DNA of 64,000 bases from an uncultured Oscillospiraceae bacterium (GCA_947632175.1 CANROC010000002.1:62001-126000); one strand, 5' to 3'. Positions 7,495-16,797 are shown, counted from the first letter of the stretch. Notes: generated by a model from the letters alone, not told the origin. Program-made: numbers and translations.

Positions 7495-9951
7495 ATGAAA
7501 AAGAAGCTTATCGCGGTCATCCTCTGTCTCGCCCTGACAGTGTCCCTGGCGGGCCTGACAGCCCTGGCCGACGGCAGTACGACCGTGACGATCTATGCCA
7601 CCAACGACATGCACGGCACCGTGGAGGAGAGCGACTCATCCATCGGTCTTCCCCGCGTGGCCGCCCTAGCCGCCCGGGACGACGCCATTTTGGTAGACGC
7701 CGGAGACGCCACTCAGGGCTCGTCCTTCGCCACTCTGACGCTCGGCGCCGACGTCATCCGTGTGATGAACGCCGCCGGGTACGATGTGATGGCCGCCGGG
7801 AACCACGAGTTCGACTACGGCATGGACGTATTTTTTGAAAATGCTAAGGCCGCGGACTTCCCCATCCTCTCCGCCAACAGCACCTATAACGGCTCCTCCC
7901 TGGAGGGCTCGACGGTGGTCTCCCGGTCCGGCTATGACATCGGCTTTGTGGGCCTCACCACCAGCAATACCACCGAGGGCCCCCAGCCCGAGATCAAAAA
8001 GGGCTTCACCGCCGGGGACGAGCTGGCGGCCGCCAAGCGGGAGATCGCCGCTCTCGCCGCCAAGGACGTGGACGCCATCATCCTCGTCTGCCATATGGGC
8101 AGTGACCCCGACGACGTGAAGACCACCGTTCAGGACGTACTGGACGGCCTCAGCGACAGCGAGTTTGCCCTGGTGACGGCGGTGGTGGACGCCCACGCCC
8201 ACGCGGTGGAGGACGGCATCCCCTATGAGCGGGACGGCCGGACCATCCCCATCGTCCAGGCGGGCAGGGCTATGACGAATCTCAGCCGCCTCACCCTCAC
8301 CTTCACCGCCGACGGCGTCACCGTCGCGGGCCGTTCCCTGAGCCTCGAGGAGGTCAAGGCCATGGAGATCACCGACGCCGACGCCCTTGCCGCCTCCAAG
8401 GCCGTGGAGGACGTCCTGGCCTCCATCAAGGCCACGCAGGACAAGCAGCTCAAGGAAAAGCTCATTGAGAACAAGGAGCCCGTCTGGGGCGGCAGCGTGT
8501 ACTGGGATTACTCCGAGAGCCGCATCGTGGAGACGGCCTACGGGGACCTGGTCACCGACGCCTTCGCCGCCAAGGGCCGGGAGTATGAGGAGGCCGCCGG
8601 CATCGACCTGCCCATCATCGCCCTGGAAAACGGCGGCGGCATCGCCCAGCCCATGTTCAAGGGCACGGTCACCCGCGGCGATATCCTGAACGCTTTCAAC
8701 CACGGCAACACCGTACAAATTTGGACCGTCACTCCGGCCCAGCTCTATACCGCCCTGGAGGTGGGGCTCACCATGACCGGTCAGGACGAGACAGGGCGGC
8801 TCGAGCGTGTGAAGGTCAGCGGGAGCTTCCTGCAGGTCAGCGGCTTTAAGTACACCTACGATCCCGCGGGAGAGGCCGGCGCCAAGGTCACCGCGGTGGT
8901 CCTGGATAACGGCACCGCCCTCACCAGGGACGACACCGAGACGAAGCTCCTCCTGGTCACCTCCAACTACATAGCCAGCAGCTTCCCCGGCCTTCAGGAC
9001 GGAGAGAAGCTGACGGAGCTCGCCGGCGAGGACGCCGCCGTTGCGGACTGGTTGAACGTCCTCACCAAGAACGGTACCGAGCCTCTGGACTACCCCCTCA
9101 CTCAGAACCGCATCCTCTACGCCAACGACAAGTCCCCCGCCACCTATGAGGTGTCCATCCCCGTGGTCAACGCCGAGGGTCAGCCCGTTCCGGGCCTTGC
9201 GGTCCAGGTCAGCGTAGACCGGGACGAGGCCCTTCAGGCCGTCACCGACGGAGCCGGCTGCGTCAATCTCACCGTCGCCAAGGGGCCCCACTCCATCGCC
9301 GTGGAGGGGTGCGACACTCCCGTTTATGTGAACAACTACTCCGGCTCCGGCACCGTGACCACCAGGACCGGGTACTGCGAGTTTGCCTTCCACGTGGAGG
9401 CCGAGGACCCCTATGAGGACGTTCCCGCCGGCAGCTGGGCCTGGTCCGACGTCACCTGGGCCAAGACCGAAGGCGTCCTCAAGCCCGCTGACGGGACCTC
9501 CTTTGAGCCCGAGAAGGCCGCCACCCGCGCCGAGGCCGTCACCCTCCTCTGGCGTCTGGCCGGCGAAAAACAGGTGGACTTCCTGATGACCTTCCCCGAC
9601 GTCTCTGGGGACGCCGCCTACGCCGAGGCCGTCCGCTGGGCCGCCTCGGAGGGGATCGTCCTGGGCCGTGAAAACGGCTTCGACCCCGACGCGGCCGTGA
9701 CCAGAGAGGAGCTGGCCGTGATGCTTTACCGCTATGAGCAGAAGCAGGGCGGCGGCTTCACCGGCGCGTGGATGTTCCTCCTGGACTACCCCGACGCCCT
9801 CACCGTCTCCTCCTGGGCCGACGAGGCCATGCACTGGTGCGTGATGAACGGCATCATAGGCGGCAGCGACGGACTTCTCCTCCCCCAGGCCGAGGCCACC
9901 CGCGCCCAGCTTGTCGCCGTGCTCTCCAGATACGCGCAGCTGGACAAGTGA
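7495..9951 (+). CDS. Secreted 5'-nucleotidase/2',3'-cyclic phosphodiesterase family protein with SLH cell-wall anchors
   Basis: This is an 818-residue exported enzyme. It has a signal peptide (about 1-25), then a calcineurin-like metallophosphatase domain with NDMHG, DAGDATQG, GNHEFDYG and a CHMG block. A 5'-nucleotidase C-terminal domain (about 330-510) carries the NGGGI substrate-site motif. A short Ig-like/carboxypeptidase-regulatory stretch (about 545-625) and three SLH repeats (about 640-818) follow and would anchor it to the cell wall. Expected role: hydrolysis of extracellular nucleotides for phosphate or nucleoside scavenging. It is preceded by AAAGGAGTG and stands alone in its transcription unit. 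Confidence 0.9.
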   Translation: MKKKLIAVILCLALTVSLAGLTALADGSTTVTIYATNDMHGTVEESDSSIGLPRVAALAARDDAILVDAGDATQGSSFATLTLGADVIRVMNAAGYDVMAAGNHEFDYGMDVFFENAKAADFPILSANSTYNGSSLEGSTVVSRSGYDIGFVGLTTSNTTEGPQPEIKKGFTAGDELAAAKREIAALAAKDVDAIILVCHMGSDPDDVKTTVQDVLDGLSDSEFALVTAVVDAHAHAVEDGIPYERDGRTIPIVQAGRAMTNLSRLTLTFTADGVTVAGRSLSLEEVKAMEITDADALAASKAVEDVLASIKATQDKQLKEKLIENKEPVWGGSVYWDYSESRIVETAYGDLVTDAFAAKGREYEEAAGIDLPIIALENGGGIAQPMFKGTVTRGDILNAFNHGNTVQIWTVTPAQLYTALEVGLTMTGQDETGRLERVKVSGSFLQVSGFKYTYDPAGEAGAKVTAVVLDNGTALTRDDTETKLLLVTSNYIASSFPGLQDGEKLTELAGEDAAVADWLNVLTKNGTEPLDYPLTQNRILYANDKSPATYEVSIPVVNAEGQPVPGLAVQVSVDRDEALQAVTDGAGCVNLTVAKGPHSIAVEGCDTPVYVNNYSGSGTVTTRTGYCEFAFHVEAEDPYEDVPAGSWAWSDVTWAKTEGVLKPADGTSFEPEKAATRAEAVTLLWRLAGEKQVDFLMTFPDVSGDAAYAEAVRWAASEGIVLGRENGFDPDAAVTREELAVMLYRYEQKQGGGFTGAWMFLLDYPDALTVSSWADEAMHWCVMNGIIGGSDGLLLPQAEATRAQLVAVLSRYAQLDK

Positions 9952-9998
9952 CGGGCTTGAGCGTTTCATAAGGTCCGGAACAGGACCCGGACCGTTTC

Positions 9999-10024
9999 GG
10001 GACGGCGTCCACGGACGCCGTCCC
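9999..10024 (+). terminator. Perfect GC-rich hairpin after the nucleotidase gene
   Basis: GGGACGGCGTCC (9999-10010) is exactly complementary to GGACGCCGTCCC (10013-10024). It has no long T-run, so it is a transcript-end or stabilising hairpin rather than a textbook intrinsic terminator. Confidence 0.45.
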
Positions 10025-10075
10025 GGCCTCTCCCCTGCCGTTTGCGTCGTTTGGCGGACGTTTACGGCGGAAAAG

Positions 10076-10104
10076 TTGCGCGTGGGGGATCGGGGATGTA
10101 TAAT
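10076..10104 (+). promoter_or_regulatory. Sigma-A type promoter of the partner-switching operon
   Basis: TTGCGC (10076-10081), a 17-bp spacer and a perfect TATAAT (10099-10104) lie about 70 bp upstream of the anti-sigma kinase gene at 10177. Confidence 0.65.
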
Positions 10105-10176
10105 AAATTGATTATCGTGGCCAGGCAGGACTTGTCCGTCTGGCGCGGTCAGAACAGGAAAGGATGATGACCCTGT

Positions 10177-10596
10177 ATGGCGGAGTTCATCGGGCAGCGG
10201 GAATTTCCGGCGGACGACCGGGTCCTTGACGAGGTTCTGGAATATATCACGGGCTCTCTCGAGAACGCCGGATGTCCCCCTCGCGCGCTGATGCAGATCG
10301 AGGTGTCGGCGGAGGAGATCTTTGTCAATATCGCCCACTACGGCTACCCCGAGGGAGCCGGCAAGGCGAGGATCACGCTCTCCCTGGGCGAGGGACCTTC
10401 GGCGGTGGTGGAATTTGCCGACCGGGGCGTTCCTTTCGACCCGCTGGCGAAGCCGGACGCGGACATCACGCTTTCTGCCGAGGAGCGGCGCATCGGGGGC
10501 CTTGGCATCCTCATGGTAAAAAAGGCCATGGACCATGTGTCGTATCGCCGGGAGGACGGGGAAAACATCCTTACGTTGGAAAAACGGTTCGCGTGA
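10177..10596 (+). CDS. RsbW/SpoIIAB-like anti-sigma factor serine kinase (HATPase_c_2)
   Basis: This 139-residue single-domain GHKL ATPase of the anti-sigma type has an N-box-like EEIFVNIAHYGY, DRGVPFDP, and GGLGILMVKKAMD. In known partner-switching systems such kinases bind a sigma factor or other target and phosphorylate a STAS antagonist. The STAS gene follows 35 nt downstream and a SpoIIE phosphatase ends the operon, so the trio is complete. No sigma factor gene lies nearby, so the target is unknown. The start at 10177 leaves a somewhat long gap to GGAAAGG upstream. Confidence 0.85.
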   Translation: MAEFIGQREFPADDRVLDEVLEYITGSLENAGCPPRALMQIEVSAEEIFVNIAHYGYPEGAGKARITLSLGEGPSAVVEFADRGVPFDPLAKPDADITLSAEERRIGGLGILMVKKAMDHVSYRREDGENILTLEKRFA

Positions 10597-10631
10597 ACGC
10601 GGACATCAATTTTGGAAAGGGGCACAACTCA

Positions 10632-10928
10632 ATGACGATCACAAAACAGCAGGACGGCGCAAACCTCACGGTGCTTTTAGGCGGAAGGCTGGACACCAGC
10701 ACCGCTCCCCAGCTCGACGCGGAGCTCAAGGGCTCCCTCAGCGGCGTCAAGAACCTTGTACTGGACATGAAGGATCTGGCGTATCTTTCCTCCGCCGGAC
10801 TCCGTGTGATCCTGGCCGCCCAGAAGACCATGAACCGTCAGGGCAAGATGGTCGTCCGCCACGTGAACGAAACGATCATGGAGATCTTTGACGTCACCGG
10901 ATTTGTGGATATCCTGACTATCGAATGA
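10632..10928 (+). CDS. STAS-domain anti-sigma factor antagonist (RsbV/SpoIIAA-like)
   Basis: This 98-residue STAS protein has the phosphorylatable serine context YLSSAGLRVI. GGAAAGGGG lies upstream of the ATG. It is the expected substrate of the kinase at 10177 and would be dephosphorylated by the SpoIIE phosphatase at 13687. The stop overlaps the next start (ATGA), showing tight operon coupling. Confidence 0.9.
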   Translation: MTITKQQDGANLTVLLGGRLDTSTAPQLDAELKGSLSGVKNLVLDMKDLAYLSSAGLRVILAAQKTMNRQGKMVVRHVNETIMEIFDVTGFVDILTIE

Positions 10929-11857
10929 GCACGGCAGAGACACTCCTTTTTAAAGAGACATCTCTGGAGGACAGGAGCATAATAGAGACATACATGTATC
11001 GCTGGGGGGAGGGCTCGTGTCAGCACTCCTTTCCCGCGATGTACCTGCTTTCCCATAAGTATGGCGATTCCTTCTGCGAGCGGGACGGATATTTATACGT
11101 CCTGCGCGCCAGGCTCTGCCGGGAGGGAGAGCGGGTCTACCTCTTCCCTATGGGGGACAGACGGGACGAGGATGGCTTTCGCCGGGCCCTGGAGACGGTC
11201 CTGGAGGACGCCCACAGGAACGGCGCCAGGGTGCGCTTTGAGTCCCTGACGCGAAAGGCCGCGGAGCTTTGCCTGCGGCTCTTGCCGGGGCGCTTTGAGG
11301 CGAGGGAGGACCGGGACCTTGCGGAGTATATCTACACCTTTGAACGGCTCGCCTACCAGCAGGGGCCCGAGATGCACTCCCGCCGGCAGGGCGTCAGCAC
11401 CTTTTTCAACCAATACGGCGACCGCGTCCGTATTGAGCGCATCTGCCCGGAAAATCTTCAAGATGTTCGGAGCTTTCAGGAGTTCTGGTCCCACTCCGGC
11501 CAAAGCCCGGAGGACGCGGAGCACATGGAGATCGAGAACACCTCCATTCAGAAGGCCCTGGAGCACTTTGACGCGCTGGGGCTCCGGGGGATCGTGCTGT
11601 ACGTGGACGGGACCTGCGCCGGGTATGCTTACGGCGCGGCGCTGTCGCCCACGCACTATGACGTGATCATCGAAAAGGGCGACCGCCGCATCACCAACAT
11701 CTACCGGGCCCTGAACCGGGAGCATGTGCGCGCCTGCGCCGGGGGCTTTGGGTACATAAACCGCGAGGAGGACCTGGGCGTGGAGGGTCTGCGCCGGGCC
11801 AAGATGATGGATAAGCCGGATGTTCTGTTGGAGAAATATATCGTTACGGAGGTCTGA
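10925..11857 (+). CDS. DUF2156 protein (phosphatidylglycerol lysyltransferase C-terminal-like, GNAT-related)
   Basis: This 310-residue soluble protein has the DUF2156 signature, including the C-terminal block YINREEDLGVEGLRRAK. The family shares the double GNAT-like fold of aminoacyl-phosphatidylglycerol synthases, but this protein has no membrane part, so its acyl donor and acceptor are unknown. Its start overlaps the STAS gene by 4 nt, and its stop lies 2 nt before the next start, so it is co-translated with a signalling cassette. Confidence 0.85.
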   Translation: MSTAETLLFKETSLEDRSIIETYMYRWGEGSCQHSFPAMYLLSHKYGDSFCERDGYLYVLRARLCREGERVYLFPMGDRRDEDGFRRALETVLEDAHRNGARVRFESLTRKAAELCLRLLPGRFEAREDRDLAEYIYTFERLAYQQGPEMHSRRQGVSTFFNQYGDRVRIERICPENLQDVRSFQEFWSHSGQSPEDAEHMEIENTSIQKALEHFDALGLRGIVLYVDGTCAGYAYGAALSPTHYDVIIEKGDRRITNIYRALNREHVRACAGGFGYINREEDLGVEGLRRAKMMDKPDVLLEKYIVTEV

Positions 11858-11859
11858 GC

Positions 11860-12777
11860 GTGAACAAGACCGAGGCAAGCGTATCGCTCATCATCATTAC
11901 GTTCTTTTCCGCGAGCCAGTATGCCTTTTTGGCGGGGGTACCGGATTCGGTATCCCAGTTTTCCTTTTTGTTCATCACCGGCCTTGTGGGGTTCCTCATC
12001 ACCTTTGCGCTCTTTTTCAACGAGCTTAACCGTATCGACAAAAAGCAGGTCCTCCAGGGGTTTATCATGGCGGCGGAGACACTGGCCTTCAATCTTTTCC
12101 TGCTCCTGGGCTCCAACGTAGGCGCTACGGTGAGCTCCTGCGTCATCAGCGCGTATTTTGTGTTTATTCCCATTTTGTCCTTCCTCATGTTCAGGGAAAA
12201 GCCGGAGCGGCACACGCTGATCGGAAGCGCCGTGGTGGTCCTGGGCCTCTTTTTCATGATGAACGCCGACGTAAAGGGGCTTTTGAACATCCGTATCCTG
12301 TATCTGCTCATAGCCGACGTGTGCTTCGCCCTCTATATCATCACGGCGGGCCACTATACCTCGCGCTCGAACCCGGCGGTCCTGGTCATGGGCGAGCGCT
12401 TTTTCGGCTGTGTGATGGCCCTGATCCTCTGGGCCGCCCAGAGCCTGATCACGAAAACGCCCATGACGCTGCCCACGCAACCGTCCTTCTGGGGGAGCGT
12501 GCTTTTCATAGGGCTTTTCATGCGGGGGATGTACAGCGTAGTACAGCTCTACGCCCAGAGATATCTGAGCCCCATGAGCACCTCCCTCATCTTCTCGTCG
12601 GAGATCATCATCACCATGGCCATCTCGCCGGTGCTGACGCTCCTTTTCGGGGCGGCGCCGGAGGCCATCACGCCCCTGCGGATCGTGGGCGCGGTCGTCA
12701 TGGTGGCGGGGATCCTGGCGGCGGACGGGGACTTTATGTCCGGGCTCAAAAGGAGGCTTCACCGTGACAAAGGCTGA
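11860..12777 (+). CDS. EamA/DMT-family transporter
   Basis: This 305-residue integral membrane protein has about ten hydrophobic helices in two similar halves, as in the drug/metabolite transporter superfamily. Late in the second half, YLSPMSTSLIFSSEIIIT matches the conserved second-EamA-domain region. The start is GTG at 11860 with GGAGG about 7 nt upstream. The gene overlaps the next by 14 nt. The substrate cannot be told from sequence. Confidence 0.85.
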   Translation: MNKTEASVSLIIITFFSASQYAFLAGVPDSVSQFSFLFITGLVGFLITFALFFNELNRIDKKQVLQGFIMAAETLAFNLFLLLGSNVGATVSSCVISAYFVFIPILSFLMFREKPERHTLIGSAVVVLGLFFMMNADVKGLLNIRILYLLIADVCFALYIITAGHYTSRSNPAVLVMGERFFGCVMALILWAAQSLITKTPMTLPTQPSFWGSVLFIGLFMRGMYSVVQLYAQRYLSPMSTSLIFSSEIIITMAISPVLTLLFGAAPEAITPLRIVGAVVMVAGILAADGDFMSGLKRRLHRDKG

Positions 12778-13672
12778 GCTTTCACGCATAAGGCGGTACG
12801 TCTTTATCGTGCTGGGGTGCGCCGTGGGATACATGCTCCTGGACATACCCGTTCAGGCCACGCGCTTTTTCCGGTTCGGTTCGGCGGTGGGCATCAAGAA
12901 TTTCCTGCCGCCCGTCCTGGGCATCCTCCTTGGCCCCGCCGGCGCGCTGGGGTGCGCTATAGGGTGCGTTGCCGGGGGGCTCGTGCTGTCAACGCCCGCG
13001 AACATGCTGGCGGCCGAGTGTCTGTCGATCCTTCTGTGCGGCGTTGCCGCGTGGGTGGGCTGGCACTGGAGAAATCACGGTCTTTCCCTGAAAAAGCCCG
13101 TGGATTATGCGAGATACGTGCTCCTGATCGCCGTCCCTGCGGCGCTCTCCGGCGTGCTCTGGCGCCTCATAGTCGGGTCCGGTGGACTCAGCCTCACGGT
13201 CGCCGGCATCGCAACGGGACTTTTGATCGGGATTCCCGTGCTCATTCTTGCGGGGTCGATCTTTTGCGTGGAACCCGTATTGCCCCGCGGACGGACGCAC
13301 GAGCATCAGGCGTCGGGGCAGATCACCTGCGATCCGGACAGCGTCGGGGCCTTCAACGACCTTTTGGAGGAGAATCTCCTTCTCACCGGAAAGGTCAATA
13401 TGAAGCGGCTTTTCGAGCTCCAGAACGTGGTGGAGGAGGTCACGCTGCGGGTGCTGGGCGAAGACCCGGACGCCGTGGTCAACGTAAACGTAGACGTTCA
13501 CGACTCCTGCTCCGTGAGATTTGACTACGAGGGGAAGAAATTCAGCCCCCTCAAGCTGAGCCGGGACAGCGACGAGGTAGATGTCATGTCCTTAAAGCTC
13601 ATACGCCACCGGGCGCTGAGGGCATCCCACAGCTTCTCCGGCGGGGTGAACCGCGTACATATCGTCGTGTAA
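12764..13672 (+). CDS. Membrane protein (ECF S-component-like) with a C-terminal anti-sigma-type ATPase-like domain
   Basis: This 302-residue protein starts at GTG 12764. Residues about 10-165 form five or six membrane helices with a Gly-rich layout (LPPVLGILLGPAGALGCAIG) resembling ECF-transporter S components. The cytoplasmic C-terminal ~110 residues (ELQNVVEEVTLRVLG, then a strand-rich part, then DVMSLKLIRH) look like a degenerate RsbW-type GHKL domain without a clear G-box. The setting between an anti-sigma kinase/STAS pair and a SpoIIE phosphatase fits a membrane-bound partner-switching component. Function is unknown; the domain assignments are by eye. Confidence 0.6.
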   Translation: MTKAELSRIRRYVFIVLGCAVGYMLLDIPVQATRFFRFGSAVGIKNFLPPVLGILLGPAGALGCAIGCVAGGLVLSTPANMLAAECLSILLCGVAAWVGWHWRNHGLSLKKPVDYARYVLLIAVPAALSGVLWRLIVGSGGLSLTVAGIATGLLIGIPVLILAGSIFCVEPVLPRGRTHEHQASGQITCDPDSVGAFNDLLEENLLLTGKVNMKRLFELQNVVEEVTLRVLGEDPDAVVNVNVDVHDSCSVRFDYEGKKFSPLKLSRDSDEVDVMSLKLIRHRALRASHSFSGGVNRVHIVV

Positions 13673-13686
13673 ACGGAGGAACATCC

Positions 13687-16227
13687 ATGGACAAAAAGAG
13701 GAATTCCATTCGCACAAGACTTCGCAGGATGGTGCTCATACTGTGCGTGGCGTCGCTGGCGGTCAGCGGAGCCGTGGGCCTGACGGGTCTCTTCGCCGTC
13801 CGCAGCCGGGTTCTTTCCGACAGCCGGGACCTGGGCAGTACCGCTGCCCAGACCAGCGCCGACGCGCTGCTTTCCCAGATGCAGCAGAACCTCCACAAGG
13901 TCGTGACCGACAAGGCGAGCTTGGCCGATGTGGAGCTGGGGCGCTTCCGGGAACAGGTAGAGACCTTCGCGAACTACATATCCAGCCTCTACGACCACCC
14001 GGAGCGGTATGTGCCCCGGGACGTCCCCATCCCTGACGCCAAAAACGCGGGCGTGAACACCATGCAGCGCGTCCTGGCCTCCGAGGACGTGAGCGTCCCG
14101 GATATCCGGGAGGAGATGGAGCTTCTCGGCAACGTGGAGCAGCTCTTCGACCCCGTGATCTCCCAGAATCCCGACACCATCGCCACCATCTATCTGGGCA
14201 CCAAGAGCGGCGTTATGATCAGCTACGATCGATACTCCGATTCCGCCGCCACCGGAGGCGAGTCCTACTACGACTTCTTCAGCTCCAACTGGTACCCCAC
14301 CGCCCGGGACGCCAGGGGCACGATCTTCACCGATGTGTACGACGACGTATATGGCCGTGGGCTCACCATCACCTGCGCCGCGCCTTTCTATAAGGGCGAT
14401 GAGTTCATGGGCGTGGTGTCCATGGACATCCTGGTGGACGATCTCAACCGCATGGTCATCGACGTGGACTTCAGCGCCGGGTCCTACGCTTTCCTGGTGG
14501 ACAGGACCGGCGCGGTCATCGCCTCCCCCGACAGCTGGGACAGCGAGGGCTTTACTAACATCTATGATACCGGCAACCCCATCAGCACGGTGGCCGATGA
14601 AGTGATGGGCGGCGCCTCGGACGTGTTCAACGTGGGAGATACCTATTACGGCGTGACGCCCATCAGCTCCGCCAGCTGGCATCTGGTGGTCAGCGTACCC
14701 GAGGGGGACATCGTGGCCCCCGCCCAGGCCATCCGTGAGAATATCGTCTCCAAGACGGACTCGACGGCCGACTCCATCGAGAACAGCATCAAGACCGTGG
14801 TCCTGTTCTTCGCCATAGCCTTCGTGGCCGTGGCGGTGGCCGTGGCGGCGCTGAGCTCCCGGTTTTCCAATGACCTCACCAAGCCCCTGCTGGCGCTGGG
14901 GGAGGATGTGAAGAAGATCTCCGACGGGGACCTGACATACAGGGCGCAGATCCTGACAAACGACGAGATCGGGGACCTGGCCGGGGAATTCAACCTCATG
15001 ACGGAATCCCTGGACAAATACGTCAAGGACCTGACCACCATGACCGCCGAAAAGGAGCGCATCGGGGCGGAGCTCAACGTGGCCACTCAGATCCAGAGCT
15101 CCATGCTCCCCAGCATCTTCCCGGCCTTCCCGGAGCGGCAGGAATTTGACATTTTCGCCTCCATGAACCCCGCCAAGGAGGTGGGCGGCGACTTCTACGA
15201 CTTCTTCATGGTGGACGATCGGCACCTGGCCATTGTCATGGCCGACGTCTCCGGCAAGGGCGTGCCGGCGGCCCTCTTTATGGTCATCGGCAAGACCCTC
15301 ATCAAGGACCACACCGTCCCGGATACGGACCTGGGCGTGGTGTTCATGGAGGTCAACCGGCTCCTTTGCCAGTCAAACTCCGAGGGGCTCTTTATCACCG
15401 CCTTTGAGGGCGTGCTGGATCTGGTGACCGGGCAGTTCAACTTCGTCAACGCCGGGCACGAGATGCCTTTTATCAAAAAGGCCGGCGGGCGCTTTGAGCC
15501 CCAGAAGATCCGGGCCGGCTTCGTCCTGGCGGGCATGGAGGGCGTGAAATACCGCATGGGCACCATGCAGCTGGAGCCCGGCGACAAGCTCTTCCAGTAC
15601 ACCGACGGCGTCACCGAGGCCACCAATGCCCACGAGGAGCTCTACGGCATGGAACGGCTGGAGGCGGTGCTCAATCAAAACGGGGACCTGCCGCCAATGG
15701 AGCTTCTCCCTGCCGTCAAGGCGGACATCGACGCGTTCGTGGGCGAGGCGCCCCAGTTCGACGACATCACCATGCTGTGCCTGGAGTACAAGAAGGTCAT
15801 GGAGGGCACGGACTTTTACGAGATCACCATTGACGCCAAGGTGGAGAACATCCCCGTGGTGACGGACTTTGTGAACAGGCGGCTGGAGGATTTCAACTGC
15901 CCGGAGTCCATCCTCTCCCACATCGACATCGCCGTTGACGAGCTTTTCAGCAACATCGCCCAGTACGCCTACTCGACAGGCGACGGCATGGCTACGGTGC
16001 GTGTTGAGACTGAGAACGATCCCCCCGAGGCTGTCATCACTTTCATCGACAAGGGCAAGGCCTACGACCCGTTGAATTTCGCCGACCCCGACACCACCGT
16101 TCCCATCGACCAGCGTGACCTGGGCGGCCTTGGTCGGTACATCGTCCGTAAGACCATGGATTCCGTGATCTACGACTACAAGAGCGGCCAGAACATCCTG
16201 ACGATACGCAAATCCCTGACCCTCTGA
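13687..16227 (+). CDS. Cache-HAMP-SpoIIE phosphatase with C-terminal anti-sigma kinase domain
   Basis: This 846-residue membrane sensor phosphatase has a helix (about 17-38), an extracellular dCache-like sensor (about 40-360), a second helix (about 367-390), HAMP (about 392-445), and a coiled segment. A PP2C/SpoIIE domain follows with metal-binding motifs intact: GGDFYDFF near 499, MADVSGKGVPAALF, and FDDIT near 690. The C-terminal HATPase_c_2 domain has DELFSNIAQYAY near 750 and a GGLGRYIVRK box. It therefore fuses both the phosphatase and kinase arms of partner switching. It should dephosphorylate the STAS protein at 10632 when its sensor binds a ligand. Confidence 0.9.
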   Translation: MDKKRNSIRTRLRRMVLILCVASLAVSGAVGLTGLFAVRSRVLSDSRDLGSTAAQTSADALLSQMQQNLHKVVTDKASLADVELGRFREQVETFANYISSLYDHPERYVPRDVPIPDAKNAGVNTMQRVLASEDVSVPDIREEMELLGNVEQLFDPVISQNPDTIATIYLGTKSGVMISYDRYSDSAATGGESYYDFFSSNWYPTARDARGTIFTDVYDDVYGRGLTITCAAPFYKGDEFMGVVSMDILVDDLNRMVIDVDFSAGSYAFLVDRTGAVIASPDSWDSEGFTNIYDTGNPISTVADEVMGGASDVFNVGDTYYGVTPISSASWHLVVSVPEGDIVAPAQAIRENIVSKTDSTADSIENSIKTVVLFFAIAFVAVAVAVAALSSRFSNDLTKPLLALGEDVKKISDGDLTYRAQILTNDEIGDLAGEFNLMTESLDKYVKDLTTMTAEKERIGAELNVATQIQSSMLPSIFPAFPERQEFDIFASMNPAKEVGGDFYDFFMVDDRHLAIVMADVSGKGVPAALFMVIGKTLIKDHTVPDTDLGVVFMEVNRLLCQSNSEGLFITAFEGVLDLVTGQFNFVNAGHEMPFIKKAGGRFEPQKIRAGFVLAGMEGVKYRMGTMQLEPGDKLFQYTDGVTEATNAHEELYGMERLEAVLNQNGDLPPMELLPAVKADIDAFVGEAPQFDDITMLCLEYKKVMEGTDFYEITIDAKVENIPVVTDFVNRRLEDFNCPESILSHIDIAVDELFSNIAQYAYSTGDGMATVRVETENDPPEAVITFIDKGKAYDPLNFADPDTTVPIDQRDLGGLGRYIVRKTMDSVIYDYKSGQNILTIRKSLTL

Positions 16228-16321
16228 CCACCCTTACAGGGTAACCGTCAACCCACTCTTCATCTTCCCGTCAGCCGAAATTAGTGAACCAATGTGCAGG
16301 GAATAATCGCAGCTCTGGAGA

Positions 16322-16411
16322 TTCTATGGCTCAGCGAAAGAAAACGGCCTGGACCCGTACAAGTACCTCACGTGGGCGTTGACAGAAGCAAGCCGACAGC
16401 CGGCGCCGTGA
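16322..16411 (+). pseudogene. Remnant of an IS66-family transposase C-terminus
   Basis: This short frame encodes AKENGLDPYKYLTWAL, the highly conserved C-terminal motif of IS66 TnpC transposases, before a TGA stop. Only about 30 codons survive and no start or catalytic region is present, so it is the scar of an insertion sequence between the phosphatase gene and the effector at 16798. Confidence 0.75.
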
Positions 16412-16433
16412 AAGTTGAAAGCTGAATAAGCAG

Positions 16434-16473
16434 AGCCCATCATGACGGCGGATCGCCATTATGATGGGCTTTA
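16434..16473 (+). terminator. Hairpin terminator
   Basis: AGCCCATCATGACGGC pairs with GCCATTATGATGGGCT (16 bp including G-U pairs) around a GGATC loop, followed by TTTACATTT. It may belong to the decayed insertion sequence or end the upstream operon. Confidence 0.6.
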
Positions 16474-16500
16474 CATTTAGTTACAACTTTTTGCTTTAGC

Positions 16501-16765
16501 TTATACTAATATCTATTTAAAAGGAGACACCGAGCGGCGAGGATTTTTCGTGTCAGGCAAGGAAGACGCCGCAGGGAATACTGTATGTATTCCCAAGGCG
16601 GCTGACGCAACCGGGGTCCCCGGTGGGCAAAGCCCGCCGGGGAGAGGAGGAGCGAACACAGCGCCTGAGGGCGACCAAAGGGAGCCCGAAGCAAAGCGTG
16701 TTCAGCGACGACGACGCGAAAAAGACCGGCGCGAATGGCTTGTTTTAATTAGATATTAGTATTAA
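16501..16765. repeat. MITE-like element with terminal inverted repeats
   Basis: Ends carry an inverted repeat: TACTAATATCTA at 16504-16515 and its exact complement at 16750-16761, extended by near-matches to about 22 bp. The AT-rich ends enclose a GC-rich ~230 bp core with internal self-complementary stretches (GGGAATAC...GTATTCCC, GGGGTCCCC, GCGGGC-type arms) and no convincing gene. It resembles a non-autonomous mobile element or a structured repeat. It abuts the 3' end of the effector gene at 16798. Confidence 0.55.
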
Positions 16766-16797
16766 GGAGATGGCATACCGCATGGCGATGCCGGTGT

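Noticed and set aside
7666-10536. 956-codon minus-strand frame over the nucleotidase and RsbW-like genes
   Set aside because: Antisense shadow caused by high GC third positions; the plus strand has motifs, signal peptide and SLH repeats.
13525-15312. 595-codon minus-strand frame over the SpoIIE phosphatase
   Set aside because: Antisense shadow of a well-defined multi-domain gene.
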